Shown here piece after piece: positions 12,058 through 22,723 of a DNA stretch of 64,000 nucleotides (position 1 is its first letter; every line of letters starts with the position of its first letter). The stretch lies in assembly GCA_030770425.1 (NCBI GenBank), contig JASJFT010000184.1, positions 28,864 through 92,863 of the forward strand, read 5' to 3'. The notes below the pieces were generated by a model. The model was not told where the DNA came from and searched no databases. It saw nothing but the letters and a program-made list of their open reading frames with translations. The position numbers were made by a program, and so were the translations under genes. This DNA is from Darksidea phi (Eukaryota > Ascomycota > Dothideomycetes > Pleosporales > Lentitheciaceae).

Positions 12058-12124
12058 ACTCTCCACCACCCCCCTCCCCCCTCCCTTCCCCCTCCCTCCA
12101 TCCCTCCATCCCTCCATCCATGCG
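12058..12124 (+). repeat. Polypyrimidine (CCCTCC/CCAT) tract
   Basis: About 65 nt of almost pure C and T with repeated CCCTCC and TCCATCCC units. The opposite strand has at least four G-runs of three or more with short spacers, so it could form a G-quadruplex. Confidence 0.8.
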
Positions 12125-12787
12125 TCCAGGACACAGCACCCGCCGCGGGCGCTGTCTCGCGAAACGAGGGCCAGCGTGGCGACGCAGCCGATGGGCGCAC
12201 GCGATAGAGTGGGACGCGGTGCACACATTGGCCGCAGCAAGCATACCTACATACGTCCAGATCGCCCTGTGTGGCTTTCCCGTCCCGCGCCGGGCCAGGC
12301 ACAGCTCGCTGCGTGCGGGCATTGGCCAGCGCGACTATTTCGGCCTCCCGGTGCATCTGGCTTACGGGCCCGATGCCGCTCGTCTCCAAACCATGTGCGC
12401 TGCCGTGGCTGCATCGTGGGGCCAACGGCGGCGAGAAGGGGGCATCCCATCAGCTGAGTCGCTGTCGACGTCCTGCACCCGCCTGAAATTAACAAAAACC
12501 GGCGAAACAGCGCCCGCAGCACCCATCTAGCGCCCGTTCTGGCCGCAGTGTTTCCTTTCGACCTCGGCCAGTGGTTGCATCCGCGCCCGCGACGCACCCG
12601 TTGGCAGCGGTCGAGTTCGTCGTCCTACTGCACGAGGCCGGCCGCCGTGCAGCCGCCGTGGTAGCCGGCCTGAACCTTCTGGCGAGGGCGTCGAGGGTCC
12701 CTGCCGTCCATGTATCACCCTCAAGCGCCAGCAGCGCACGGCCATGGCCTCGCGAGCCTAGGGGACCGACCCCTGTCGCGCACTCAA

Positions 12788-12852
12788 ACACCTCGCACCT
12801 TGCACCTCGCGCCTTGCACCTCGCACCTCACACCCTGCACCCTGCACCTTGT
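12788..12852 (+). repeat. Short tandem array of CACCT-containing units
   Basis: Imperfect 7-10 nt units of the kind CTTGCACCTCG repeat about eight times. They lie 0.8 kb upstream of the large disordered-protein gene. Confidence 0.75.
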
Positions 12853-13511
12853 CAGTCGCTGCCCTCCCAATCCTTTTCGAGCCAATCTCGCCCTCACTCT
12901 CGTTCCTTTCCTTCACCATCGCACTCGCAGCGCGCGGCGACCCACGCTCATTGCCTCTTCACTGCCAGCTACCGTCGCTCTTTACACCTCACGCCAAACC
13001 ACTCAATCCGTCGCTACGGCTCCCCTTTACCGCCACCCAAGCATCCTCGAGAGATCCGCCCGCTCGCTGTTCCCCAACCTTCGACGCCATTAGTCTCAAG
13101 TCCCGTGCATCCTCCCACGACATACATTCCTTGGTCACAACATCTCTCCTGAAACCCATAATATAATCGACGCCTGCCTGACACTGCATGGAGATCGCGC
13201 CCACTCCGCTCAACCCTAGCTCCGCTCCACGCCCGTCCACCACGCATTGGTGAGGAACATTGGCAGACGTTGTGGTTTGTGTACGTCATCCACCCCGAGG
13301 GTTGTTGTGTTGCTGGGGAGAGTGCACTTGGAATGCAGACGGAAAACTACGTGCCGGTCCCATCGCTAACTTGACGCCCACGAACAGTAGTCCTGCGCCC
13401 AGTTCTGCGCCGGCAAACGACTGCTCGTCCAGCACCCACTGCACACTGGCAGTGAGCCTATACAGCGCACCTTCCAGCTCGGACGGCTTTTAGACGCTCC
13501 CGCTACAATCA

Positions 13512-13614
13512 GTAAGACACTCCTCGCGCCATGGACACGGTCCATGCGCATGCGAGCTGTCGCTCGTCGCTCAGCTGCCTCGTTGCTCGACTCAAAGTTC
13601 CTAACATCTACCAG
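13512..13614 (+). other. Probable 5'UTR intron
   Basis: Donor GTAAGA at 13512, branch-like CCTAAC about 10 nt before the acceptor, and CCAG acceptor at 13611-13614. The next bases are GCCACC then ATG, a perfect Kozak-type context. Removing this intron deletes the upstream in-frame ATG at 13531, which supports 13621 as the true start. Confidence 0.65.
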
Positions 13615-13620
13615 GCCACC

Positions 13621-16600
13621 ATGAATCGCTTCCTCACCAGAAAGAAGGACAAGAAGAAGGCGCCGCCGGAGCCCAAGCCTGAGCTCAATCTCGCCACGGC
13701 GCTGCCCAAGGTGGATGACTTTAGGACGAGTCTGATTATGCCAGGCCTGTCGACGCGCTTCAGTATGCTGAGAGAGCAGGACGACCCGGCGTCCAAGATC
13801 GGAAAAGCAAGTGACGACAGCGTGTTGCAACCGAAACGGCAGTCCCGTCTCCACGAGTTCGGCTTCGTCCCTGGAGGGCTCTCTGATATAGCCGAAGTTT
13901 CATCGCTTAACGGTTCCGTCCGCCCGCCCTTTGCAAACGAGCGGCAAAATTCCTTCGATAGTTCCGCGGATGATGGTGGAAGCATGATGAGCCGCGCGAG
14001 ACCCGGCGAGGGTAATGTTTTGTTTGGTGGCCGGCAGAAGGTGTACAAGATATCCGGGGCTGGGGGCTCAAAGGGCAGGTTGCTTTACGACGACGATGTG
14101 CATCTATCCACGTTCCAGAAGCTACGGCAACAGGAGAAGGAGCGACTTGCTCAGGAAGAGACAGAGCAGACTGAGGAGCCGCACGAGCCATCAAGTCCTA
14201 CTAAGGACGGAGACTCACCCATGACAGAAGGCTTCAGTCGACGAAGAGAGACCTCGTCTTCGACCAACTCTGGCAGCAACGCTCGCATATCGACGGCCGC
14301 CACCTCGATTGCCTCGCAGGGCGGCAACTCGGTGTCCGCTGCGCCCGTTTCGCCGACCGACATCACACGCTCTACCACCAAGGCACGGCGGCTCTACGAC
14401 CAAGGTCTGGACCAGCAAATGTACGAGCAGCAGTCGTCCGCTATGCATAGACTCAACTCGATCCAGAGGACGCGCGCTCCAACGGGCCGATCGACCCCGC
14501 CATTGCTGTTTACTCAAACGAGGTCTGCGACAAATCTGAGCGACCGCTTCAACCGGGGTATCCCCTCCCGCACTGACAGTCCTACCCCGTCCGCCCACTC
14601 TGGAACTGTGAATGGAAGGGATGCCCATTCGGATGCATCAAGCCCCATTGTCTCACGACCCACATCGCCCCCGCCGTTGAGTCCTCTGGTTAGCGACAGC
14701 GAGCTGAATACCGCAGTGCAGTATCAAGATCGTGGAAAGGCTACTGCCCTGGGCGCCTTCAACAAGCCAAAGCACGCTTTCAGCGAAGAACAGTATGCGG
14801 AGCGTCTCAAGAAACTGCAATCGGAACGCGATGCCCCAGCACCCAAGCTCGACAGCCCACGCAAGCCCTCGCTGCGAGAGCGCGCTGAAACAGAGAGGCG
14901 TAAGCGCGCCGAAGCTAATGCAACGGAACGACAGCGGTCGAAATCGCCACCCGAAGAAAAGCAAGCACCGTCTGCCTTCTCAGTGTTCCAGTCTGCCGCC
15001 AATCAGATGAAGAGCCCGACCATGCCTTCTCATCCGACACAAAAGCAGCCACTGCCATCTCCTCAGAGTCTACAGTCACCCGACTCGCAGCGAGACAAGA
15101 CCTTCTTGGCTTCTCCGGGTTCCAGCGATGATGAACAAGAAGCGTTGCAGCCCACCATTACAAAGCCCGCTTCTGAGCGAGGCAGGCGGATGGACAACCT
15201 GCCTGTCGCCACTGGACCTGCTCCCCCGCTGCTAGATCATCCCGCTCTGCGATCACGGAGCAACTCGCGGCTTTCTCCCGAGCGGGTGGATCCCCCAGTT
15301 CTGCGCCCTCGCAGCAATTCGCGACCTGAGCCACGAGCATCCCCTAGTGCCGAGAACACGGTCAAACCTAATGATGCCGACATTGATTCTCCAACGCTCG
15401 GTCCCAACAGTGGGGGTCTCAGTGGTCTGATCCGCCAGCATTTGCGTAATGTCAGCAATGTCTCGTCCAATTACGATGACAATCGCCAGAGCATGATGAG
15501 TACATCGCCATCACAAACGCAACAATTTGGCTTCCAGCCGCGGCAACCTACCTCGGAGACGGATACTCTTGCCACGTCAAGCTACAGCCACTCGAACCCG
15601 TGGGATTTGGATGATATCGAGAGCAATCCATACGCTACTGAGAGAGGCAGCACAAGCTCTGTAAGCCCAGTCGACGCGCCCAAATCGAAGACACAGCCTT
15701 CAGCCCTGAGCACTCCATCCAGCAGTGGCACAGAAAAGGGCGAGGATCCCATGCATCGGCGCGGCCGTAGCGTGGAGGAGCACGAGGCCTTCCAACGCGA
15801 CCTAGCCCAGCGTCAACGTGCCATTCAGGAGAGTCTGCGCGCCAAGGCTGAAGGCCGGTCCACGAGCCCCGCTCCTGCACCCTCAAGTGGACTGAAGACG
15901 GCTTTGAATATGTTGCGCGCCAAGTCGAGCCGAGAATCATTTGCAACCGTTGACAACCAGAAACCGCAGGATGCTCCTTCTAAAGCTATCAAGAAGCTCG
16001 GACTGGGTATCAATTCAAACGCCAGCAGCTCGTCATTGGCGTCTGATCGCTGGGGGGACGGGCCATCGCTGCGCCAGAAGCCTATGCGTATGCTCCAGCA
16101 GAGCGAAAGGGATGCCCAACGCGAGTTGGGTGAGACACGACAGCGATCAGGCACTGAGGATAGTCACCGCGACGCCCGGCCCAAAGGCAGGTCGCCTCCC
16201 GCCTCTAGTCACAGCTCGACGAGAGATCGATCAAGCTCTGAACTGTCGTCTGGTCGTTCTCGAAGTCGTGGTGGCCGCTACCGTGACGATCTTGAACAAG
16301 CCATGGCTGAAGGTCTTGGCTCCAGATCTGCTGCGTACCCGTCGAACCCTAGTCCTTCTTTGCCGGGATACGTTGCCAATCCGACTCAGCCACTGCCTGC
16401 CGAGAGGCCATCGATTGACAGCCAAGGCAGGAAGAGGTCGCGAAGCAACAGCAGGACTACTGCTGCGAGCCACTTCGAGTCGAAGCATCTTCAGCCAATC
16501 CACACTGGAAATGGCCCGATCAATGGCAAACCCCTGCTCTCTCCCGCTGGCAACGGCTCTAATATCAAACCCCCGCAGTTCTCCCCTGGTCTCCCGGTCT

Positions 16601-17244
16601 CACCTCGCCCTTCGCCAGGTGGCCCCAGCCCCAGCTTCACTGCGTTCCGTCCTCAAGGCTCTCCTGTACCTCCGTTCTCCGCCAATAACACTCCTCCCGT
16701 CTCGAATCCCGGAACACCAGTCACCCCTGCCTTTAACCCTAATGCCGCGCCCCAACCCATGGGAAAGGCTGGCCCGCTGCGCAAGAAGTCGATTGCAAAG
16801 TCTGAGATCTCTGACCCGGTGTTCATCTCGACGACCTCCGTCATCGATACTATCAATCTGCCTCCTGGTGCTTCCCTCAAGAATGGCATGGACTCGGCGC
16901 CGCCACCAGTTCCTCCAATCAACCCTATGCGGAGACGTTTCACATCTGGACGGAAAGACATCCAGGATCCCGCCATCCATGCCGGCCTCGGATCGCCCCC
17001 TCTTCCGTTTGCGGACCCAGTGAGGACCAATTCGTCTGACGCGCTCTCGAGCCAGACTGCGCTGCCTAAGCCGCGTCTTAGAGAGACGGCAAGCGAAGGC
17101 AAGAGTCTGCGTGGAGCAGCGCAGGCGACGGCTGGAGCTAGCCCGGCCATGCCACCGGGTGTCTTTGGACGGAAGCAATCGCCGCCCCGACCAATCAACC
17201 AGCAACACTTTCCTCAACAGAACATGGATGGCGCCATGTTCTAG
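13621..17244 (+). CDS. Large intrinsically disordered conserved fungal protein
   Basis: A single exon of 1,207 aa from the ATG at 13621, which follows GCCACC. An in-frame ATG at 13531 exists but probably lies in a 5'UTR intron. The first ~190 residues look ordered and conserved: a lysine-rich start (MNRFLTRKKDKKKAPPEP), then FRTSLIMPGLSTRFSMLREQ, SDIAEVSS, RPGEGNVLFGGRQKVYKI and a short helical LRQQEKERLAQEE segment. The rest is Ser/Pro/Arg/Gln-rich, with SPT- and RSRSNS-type sites (15240-15330) that look like phosphorylation targets, and a proline-rich tail. No enzyme motif or transmembrane segment is seen. I recognise the N-terminal block as recurring in filamentous ascomycete proteins without an assigned function. 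A scaffold or cortical role is only a guess. Confidence 0.8.
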   Translation: MNRFLTRKKDKKKAPPEPKPELNLATALPKVDDFRTSLIMPGLSTRFSMLREQDDPASKIGKASDDSVLQPKRQSRLHEFGFVPGGLSDIAEVSSLNGSVRPPFANERQNSFDSSADDGGSMMSRARPGEGNVLFGGRQKVYKISGAGGSKGRLLYDDDVHLSTFQKLRQQEKERLAQEETEQTEEPHEPSSPTKDGDSPMTEGFSRRRETSSSTNSGSNARISTAATSIASQGGNSVSAAPVSPTDITRSTTKARRLYDQGLDQQMYEQQSSAMHRLNSIQRTRAPTGRSTPPLLFTQTRSATNLSDRFNRGIPSRTDSPTPSAHSGTVNGRDAHSDASSPIVSRPTSPPPLSPLVSDSELNTAVQYQDRGKATALGAFNKPKHAFSEEQYAERLKKLQSERDAPAPKLDSPRKPSLRERAETERRKRAEANATERQRSKSPPEEKQAPSAFSVFQSAANQMKSPTMPSHPTQKQPLPSPQSLQSPDSQRDKTFLASPGSSDDEQEALQPTITKPASERGRRMDNLPVATGPAPPLLDHPALRSRSNSRLSPERVDPPVLRPRSNSRPEPRASPSAENTVKPNDADIDSPTLGPNSGGLSGLIRQHLRNVSNVSSNYDDNRQSMMSTSPSQTQQFGFQPRQPTSETDTLATSSYSHSNPWDLDDIESNPYATERGSTSSVSPVDAPKSKTQPSALSTPSSSGTEKGEDPMHRRGRSVEEHEAFQRDLAQRQRAIQESLRAKAEGRSTSPAPAPSSGLKTALNMLRAKSSRESFATVDNQKPQDAPSKAIKKLGLGINSNASSSSLASDRWGDGPSLRQKPMRMLQQSERDAQRELGETRQRSGTEDSHRDARPKGRSPPASSHSSTRDRSSSELSSGRSRSRGGRYRDDLEQAMAEGLGSRSAAYPSNPSPSLPGYVANPTQPLPAERPSIDSQGRKRSRSNSRTTAASHFESKHLQPIHTGNGPINGKPLLSPAGNGSNIKPPQFSPGLPVSPRPSPGGPSPSFTAFRPQGSPVPPFSANNTPPVSNPGTPVTPAFNPNAAPQPMGKAGPLRKKSIAKSEISDPVFISTTSVIDTINLPPGASLKNGMDSAPPPVPPINPMRRRFTSGRKDIQDPAIHAGLGSPPLPFADPVRTNSSDALSSQTALPKPRLRETASEGKSLRGAAQATAGASPAMPPGVFGRKQSPPRPINQQHFPQQNMDGAMF

Positions 17245-18680
17245 GCTTCATTCCCTCTCATCGGCCACGGAGTTTTCAAGGGTTCACCGGCGCCCAGTCA
17301 AAAGCAACAATTTCTCTCGGGTTTACAGCGTTTATTACGTCGGATTCACATACTGTCTAACTTTTACTCGACCTCTCCTTGGGAGCGATAATTTCTCTTG
17401 GGACTTTTTGGGCAACTTCGTTATCTGCGACAACGGCCTCCATCTCTCTTTGTTCACCTGCAATATACCTCTTTCTTTTCTTTTTTTCGGAATCTAGGGT
17501 AGACTGCAACCTCCCCCTTCACGGGCACACAACACGAAGAACGGACACCGTCGTGCATAGCTGGGATATGGATGCGGTGTTGCTATACTTGGAGGCGCAG
17601 TGCTGGTCAGTAGGGAGGGCAATCTGTCGAGGTTTGGGTGTTATTGTGTACTAGTAGTAAAAGGGCTATAGTCTGGGTGCCCTGAGTATCGGAGGTGCGC
17701 GTGTTGCTTAGATGACACGCGAGACGCAGGGGTGGTGTTGGAATGGACACGCACTTCATATTCACAACATTTCCTCTATGATGTGACAACTATTGCTCGT
17801 ATCTACATGGGCAGCCTAGGAGACATTGCGGCCTTGGCGAATCTCGTCGACGAGGGGTCCGGTATGGAGACATGGGCAGACAGCTGTCGTGCTTTTCCGG
17901 CAGCTGTCACCGGGCTTTTGACTCGTGTTCACGCTCGAGACTCGTTTTGGCGTCCGCGTACTACGGTGTTTCTGGGTGCCTCGAGGGAGGGGAGCCCTAC
18001 CATCATTTTTCTGGGCAGACGGGGCGCCTTCGGTGCTTTTGCGGGTCCTGAACTTTAGGTTTTGGAAGGAATGAGTGGCGTCATCGCGGTAAATTTGTGC
18101 TGGCTGCCGTGATACGTATGCACGCATCTTCAAACAGGAGAGGGTGGGAAACCTAATGCAGAAAAAGCATTTTGCGAATGCAAACGCTCGCGCAGGAATC
18201 CCTGACGGTCGAGTCAGGTCCTCCCTGTGCGTCCTTGTGAAAATGAAGCGTTTGCTTTTTTAGTTTTTTTTTTTCTTCTCTCTAATGTAAATGAGCGTGT
18301 TGGGATAGACCCCTGCAGGCTGCACGAGCTGCGTTAGCGCCATCGCTCATGCAAGGGGTGCCTTTGTGAGAGTTGGCGCGGCCTCGATTGGGGCGGAAGT
18401 GGAGAAGTGTGTTTCAGATTTTTGGCGGGAAGCTTTGCCGCGATTTTTGGCGTGTTGCGTTATCTGTGCGTGGGGATTGCGATCGAGATGAGGATGAGGA
18501 TGCGCTCGAGCGATCTGCATGGGGCTTTTTTGTGTTGGTGGGTTTGAGAGAGAGAGAGGGGGCGTGGTAAAGCGGCAGGACCACTTTTGAATTTAAAAAG
18601 GAGAGAGAGATAATAGCAGCAACGAGGACGCGAAACTGCGAAAAAAAAAAGCAAGGAAAGGAAACCCCCATTCGCTCACC

Positions 18681-18705
18681 TGCATGCATGCATGCATGCA
18701 TGCAT
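18681..18705 (+). repeat. (TGCA)n microsatellite
   Basis: Six uninterrupted TGCA units, a self-complementary tetranucleotide repeat. Confidence 0.95.
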
Positions 18706-19260
18706 CATCGTACAAAACCCCGAACCCACCCCTCCACCCCACACCTCTCCCTTCTCTCGAAACCTTCCCCTTCGAAAAGCAAACCCCATCACATCGCATA
18801 CTCGTCGCACCAACTTCCCCATCCCATCCAACGTACATATCACAACCCCCCCGCCGCCCGTTATCCGCACCACCTCGTCTCCTGCATCACCTCGTTGTCT
18901 CGCGTGCCCCATCAGCACTGAATCATGTTCCGGTGCTAGTGCGAGGATAGTGACAGCCGGACGTAAGGAAGTCTTCAGCCTTGAGTCGGGGACTTTGGTG
19001 CTTCCGCGGAGAGTTGTGTTGTGGTGTGTTGTGGTGTGGTGGAGAGGGCTAGGATATGGATATGAATGGTTGTGCAAGGTAAGACAGGGCAAGGCAAGGC
19101 GGCTTTACTTTCGTACCAAGTCACCAAGTCATCACGTAGCAGCGTGCGTGTCTTTCACCCCAAGCACCGAAAATCAACAACAACAATGACGCGTATTTGT
19201 GTCCTATTATACCATCATAACGATGATCAGAGTAATCGCCATCATCCATCACCCTCACCT

Positions 19261-19303
19261 ACAGACAGGTAGATAGATAGACAGACAGACAGATAGACAG
19301 CCA
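19261..19303 (+). repeat. GATA/GACA tetranucleotide microsatellite
   Basis: Mixed ACAG and ATAG tetranucleotide units, about ten in a row with one interruption. Confidence 0.9.
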
Positions 19304-19803
19304 GCCCCATCCATTAACAACCCCCCCAAGCCCACCGCAAAGACCCGCAAACAGACCCACAAACCATCCATCCGCCCCAAGCACCGCGCGTCTCGACATC
19401 CACCACACACACCAATTACAAACTCTCCTCCTCCCCACAAAGTCTCCACAACGCCTCCCTAAGGGTACCGCAAACGGTCCGTCGCAACCTTGATTTGCGC
19501 ACAACTGCAAATGAAGTTCGGCGGAGTGGCTTCCACGCGAACTGGTTAGTGTGCGCATGGAGCTTTTCAGTTTTTGCCCGTTTGGGATTGCTGGGCGGGG
19601 TCGCGCGACATTGGCTGACTATTGGGGTTTTGTTAGGGGCCGCTGCTACTACTAAGTCGATATATCGCGCTGGTCTTGGATGTTGAGCAACTCTTCATCG
19701 TCTTTTTAACTTCTCATTTGACATATATATATCCTCTGAAATTTCTTGTTGTGCTGCTTGCCTGGATAGGAAAGTTATTTATCACATACTCATATCCTCC
19801 AAC

Positions 19804-20538
19804 ATGCGCTTCTCTCTTTCCGCCATTGCCTTTGCGGCTTCGCTCGTCATCGTTGCTGCTCAGGACCTCCAGGGCATCCCGACTTGCGCTGTAAGTCGCC
19901 CATACTGCATCTCCTCCAGCGCATCCAACACCCTGCACCCACCATCCCACGACTCCCAACATCAATGCAGCTATGACCTTCCATTCACGAAATGATCTTT
20001 ACAACCCGCGCTCCACCCACTCCTCCGCCAGTTCCAAGCCTACCGCCTGAGAATCCGTATCACTAACAAGCATCGATATAGCTCGCCTGCTTCGCCGCCG
20101 CCGTCCCCACCTCAGGCTGCGAACTCACAGACACAAAATGCCAATGCACAACAGGCCGCGACTCCATCCAGCAGAGCATCACCGACTGCGTCCCCAGCAA
20201 GTGCTCACCCCAGGATATTGCCAGTACGTTGGAACCACAAGCCCAACCCGCAATCGCTCCTTTTCGACCCATTCCATATAGGATGACGCATGGCTGATAA
20301 TCATACAGGCATCGTCCCCGCTATCGAAGGCATATGCGGCCGCGCCGGTGTCTCCATATCCAATCTCCCCACAGTCTCCACCATGAGCGGTATGAATACA
20401 GCGAGCCGCACTGCTAGCACGACGGGTGCTTCTTCGCCAACCGGTGACACGCCGGCGCAGCAGACGTCGAACGCAGCGGTCGCGAATATGGCGGGTGTGG
20501 GCGCTGCTGCGATTGGATTTGCTGCTATTTTCTTGTAA
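19804..20538 (+). CDS. CFEM-domain secreted/GPI-type protein
   Basis: Three exons (19804-19890, 20082-20223, 20309-20538) give 152 aa in phase. A signal peptide (MRFSLSAIAFAASLVIVAA) precedes a CFEM domain with eight cysteines in the expected order: PTC, LAC, GC, KC, QC, DC, KC and IC. The Asp three residues before the fourth Cys (TDTKC), used as the axial haem ligand in haem-binding CFEM proteins, is present. A Ser/Thr-rich linker follows, and the protein ends in a hydrophobic segment (GAAAIGFAAIFL), so GPI attachment is likely. CFEM proteins act in haem or iron uptake, cell-wall structure, or as effectors; the sequence does not decide which. Introns 1 (191 nt) and 2 (85 nt) have GTAAGT and GTACGT donors. 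Confidence 0.88.
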
Positions 20539-20687
20539 AGAGACGAGACAGGACGGAAAATGGCGGCATTGTCGATGATGGGTAGAATGAATTCGAAGGT
20601 TTCGTATAGTTTGGGTTGATAGGGTTTTCGATTTATTGAGCATACGATAGCGTGGTCAAAATTTCAGGTACATACGATATATCCAGT

Positions 20688-21848
20688 TCATGCAGCATCG
20701 AAAGCATCTACCCATTTTCCAGACCACGCGGTGAACTCGTCGTCTACTCCAACCCAGTTGTGCTTCACTAGAGCCACTACGCTCTTCGCCTCTCCACTGC
20801 ATTTATCCAGTGTCTGCTTCGCTTCGTCTTCGTCGAGGTCGTAGAACGCGCTCGCGAGATCGTCGACTGTTTCTGGTATGGCCTTGAGGAGGGCCATGAG
20901 CTCATCGAGTTTGGCTACCGGGTCGGAAGATGGTAGACTAGAGTCGCCGTTCGTCGTGGCTTCGGGTGCTGACGATGAAGCCTTCGCGGATGCTGTCGTG
21001 GAGAAGGTTTTTAGCCTCCGTTTGATGAGCGCCTGATACAGCATTCCCACCATCTTCAGCTTCTTCGTGCTCAGATCCAGTAGTGCCTTCAACTCCTTGT
21101 CGCCTTTCCCTAACTTGTTCGCCGCACCAAAGATATCGTCTTGGTCGCCAAACTCGTCGTCACTCCCCGCCGCATTATCATCCTCGTCATCAACGTTCTC
21201 GCCCCACTCCTTCAACTCCTCCACGGCATCAAGCAACACGCTCCTCAACTCCTGCGCCTTCTTCACCACAAGCCCAACCACACCGTCCGCACAGAGCTTG
21301 AGCAGCGCATCGCATGCTTCCCAGACAACGCCAGTCGCAGCGAGTACATCCTGCTTCTCGCTCTCTGTAGGACCTTCATCTTTTGTCTTCCCCTTGTCTT
21401 GATCGCTTTGTCGTCGCTCAGCGAGCCGCAATACGATCGCTAATACGTCTTCCCACGTCCCAATCAATCTCCTTGCTTGTGCTCTGAGCTCTCCCCTCAT
21501 CAACACGCCCAACTCATCCTTCTGCCCTGCTTGTGGTGTAGATATCGCCGCGGCAACGAGGCCACTCAGTGCACCTGAACTCACTTCCCCAATCTTTGTG
21601 ATCAGCGCGGAGGGCGTGAGGGGCGGCGTGAGGAGGAGGAGCGAGAGCGTGGTCGTGTGTGATTTTAGGAGCGTCGTGCAAGTCTTGATCACATCGAGTG
21701 AGTTTGGGAGGTCCGTCGAGGACACTTGTGGGTTGGAGACATTCGGAGTAGCGGACGAGGGCGCGAGCGATGATTGGAAGTGTGCGAGGAGCGTCTGTGT
21801 GGTTTTCGTAAGGTCGATCAAGGCACGAATATCGTTTGGTTTCGCCAT
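20688..21848 (-). CDS. GCIP-like (Grap2/cyclin-D-interacting) protein
   Basis: A single exon of 386 aa from an ATG in good context (CCGCCATGGCG). It resembles the fungal members of the GCIP family (PF13324; human CCNDBP1). Features seen are an N-terminal helical start (DIRALIDLTKTTQTLLAHF), a long helical bundle with TWEDVLAIVLRLAERRQ and a conserved WEACDALLKLC, an acidic low-complexity insert (DDEDDNAAGSDDEFGDQDD), a KKLKMVGMLYQALIKRRL helix, and a C-terminal segment with DDLASAFYDLDEDE. It is all alpha with no enzyme motif. Human GCIP binds cyclin D and HLH proteins; the fungal role is not established. It converges with the CFEM gene, with 149 bp between stop codons. Confidence 0.7.
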   Translation of the reverse strand: MAKPNDIRALIDLTKTTQTLLAHFQSSLAPSSATPNVSNPQVSSTDLPNSLDVIKTCTTLLKSHTTTLSLLLLTPPLTPSALITKIGEVSSGALSGLVAAAISTPQAGQKDELGVLMRGELRAQARRLIGTWEDVLAIVLRLAERRQSDQDKGKTKDEGPTESEKQDVLAATGVVWEACDALLKLCADGVVGLVVKKAQELRSVLLDAVEELKEWGENVDDEDDNAAGSDDEFGDQDDIFGAANKLGKGDKELKALLDLSTKKLKMVGMLYQALIKRRLKTFSTTASAKASSSAPEATTNGDSSLPSSDPVAKLDELMALLKAIPETVDDLASAFYDLDEDEAKQTLDKCSGEAKSVVALVKHNWVGVDDEFTAWSGKWVDAFDAA

Positions 21849-22723
21849 GGCGGCTGTGGGTTGACGTGCTAGAGGGAGTATTTGTTCGGGGGAGATTTAA
21901 CCCTACAGAAGTCTTTAAGGGGTTTCGATCGTCTTCTCCGGTGAAGAGAAAAAGAAGGAGACGTTCTGGATTATGCTGTGTTGTGCTGGTAACAAAAAGC
22001 TGGCGGGGAAATTTCTATTGGGCTGCCCGCAATGACTCGGCGAAATCGTTATCGATAAGCGCACCGCATCAGCAAGTCGTTCTCAGAGCAGATGTTACGG
22101 GGCCAATCTGGGTACTGTTACTTGAGAATGCCTTCAGGTCGTAATGCTACTTGTCGGACAACTCCAACATCCCCGTTCCCCCACTCATGCGCTCTTCCCA
22201 CCCCTCATGCTCTTTTCCCGCCTCTCAACTACGGAACCCTAGTGTTAGATGAAGCCAGTGTCGACTGGCCTCGCTGTCCCACCCGACGTGCACGTGACGG
22301 ACGGTTGAATCAGCGGTGCTTTTCGACGTCAACTATTCAATTATGGCGTGTATAGGATATGACATCAGTGCTGGTTTTCAGATATGTATAGTTTCATTAT
22401 TAGATATCATTACTACAATAGCATCGTTGCGCAATGCAGCTTTCCTGGAAACAAAAAAAAAAAAAAAAAAAAAACTTATCATGCCAAGAACCGTACACAT
22501 AGACGACGATTTCTTTGCATTGCTTAACTTGTGCTTCAGATGTACCAATATCACCTTAAGTTTTATTTACCTTTTAGGAGAAATCAAGTTATTGGTATGA
22601 GCTGATCGCTTCCCCTAAAGAATCATCGATTGAACTGACACATTCATACGTTCGTGTCTGTCTCAAACACATTCACCTGTATACTTCATAAATAGACGCT
22701 CTTAAATAGATAAAACTCCATTT
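21849..22723. other. Spacer with poly-A run
   Basis: Holds the upstream region of the GCIP-like gene and the 3' flank of the kinase gene, with a run of 22 As at 22453-22474. No coding segment recognised. Confidence 0.55.
22453..22474 (+). repeat. Poly-A tract (22 nt)
   Basis: Uninterrupted run of As in a spacer. No retrotransposon sequence or target-site duplication is recognised beside it. Confidence 0.95.

Larger units (their letters stand above)
10056..13511. promoter_or_regulatory. 3.4 kb gene-free, GC-rich leader region
   Basis: No recognisable protein is encoded here on either strand. The open stretches around 11.1-12.8 kb overlap on both strands and are low in complexity, as expected from high GC rather than coding. 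From about 10.86 kb the sequence becomes GC-rich. It contains a pyrimidine tract (about 12058-12124) and a CACCT/TGCACC-type tandem array (about 12790-12850). It ends at a probable 5'UTR intron of the next gene, so at least the right part is likely promoter and transcribed leader. Confidence 0.45.
17245..19803. other. 2.5 kb spacer with microsatellites
   Basis: Begins with the 3' flank of the disordered-protein gene. It contains a (TGCA)n run at 18681-18705, GA-rich stretches near 18548-18612, and a GATA/GACA array at 19261-19303. No gene is recognised. The last 150 nt are AT-rich with TATATATAT around 19724-19732, a plausible core promoter for the CFEM gene. Confidence 0.5.

Noticed and set aside
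11099..12530. Several long overlapping open stretches on both strands
   Set aside because: They overlap each other in opposite directions, are low in complexity (Arg/Pro/Ala), match nothing known and sit in a GC-rich region where stops are rare by composition.
13531..13620. Upstream in-frame ATG of the disordered protein
   Set aside because: It lies within a well-formed candidate 5'UTR intron; the ATG at 13621 has the better context and begins the conserved N-terminus.
18681..18705. (TGCA)n run as a regulatory hairpin or CRISPR-like repeat
   Set aside because: It is a simple self-complementary microsatellite without spacers; nothing links it to a gene.
20688..21848. Plus-strand open stretches at 21067-21443
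   Set aside because: Ser/Pro-rich shadows of the acidic minus-strand GCIP-like gene.
22453..22474. Poly-A tail of a retrotransposed copy
   Set aside because: No adjacent intronless gene copy and no target-site duplication could be seen.
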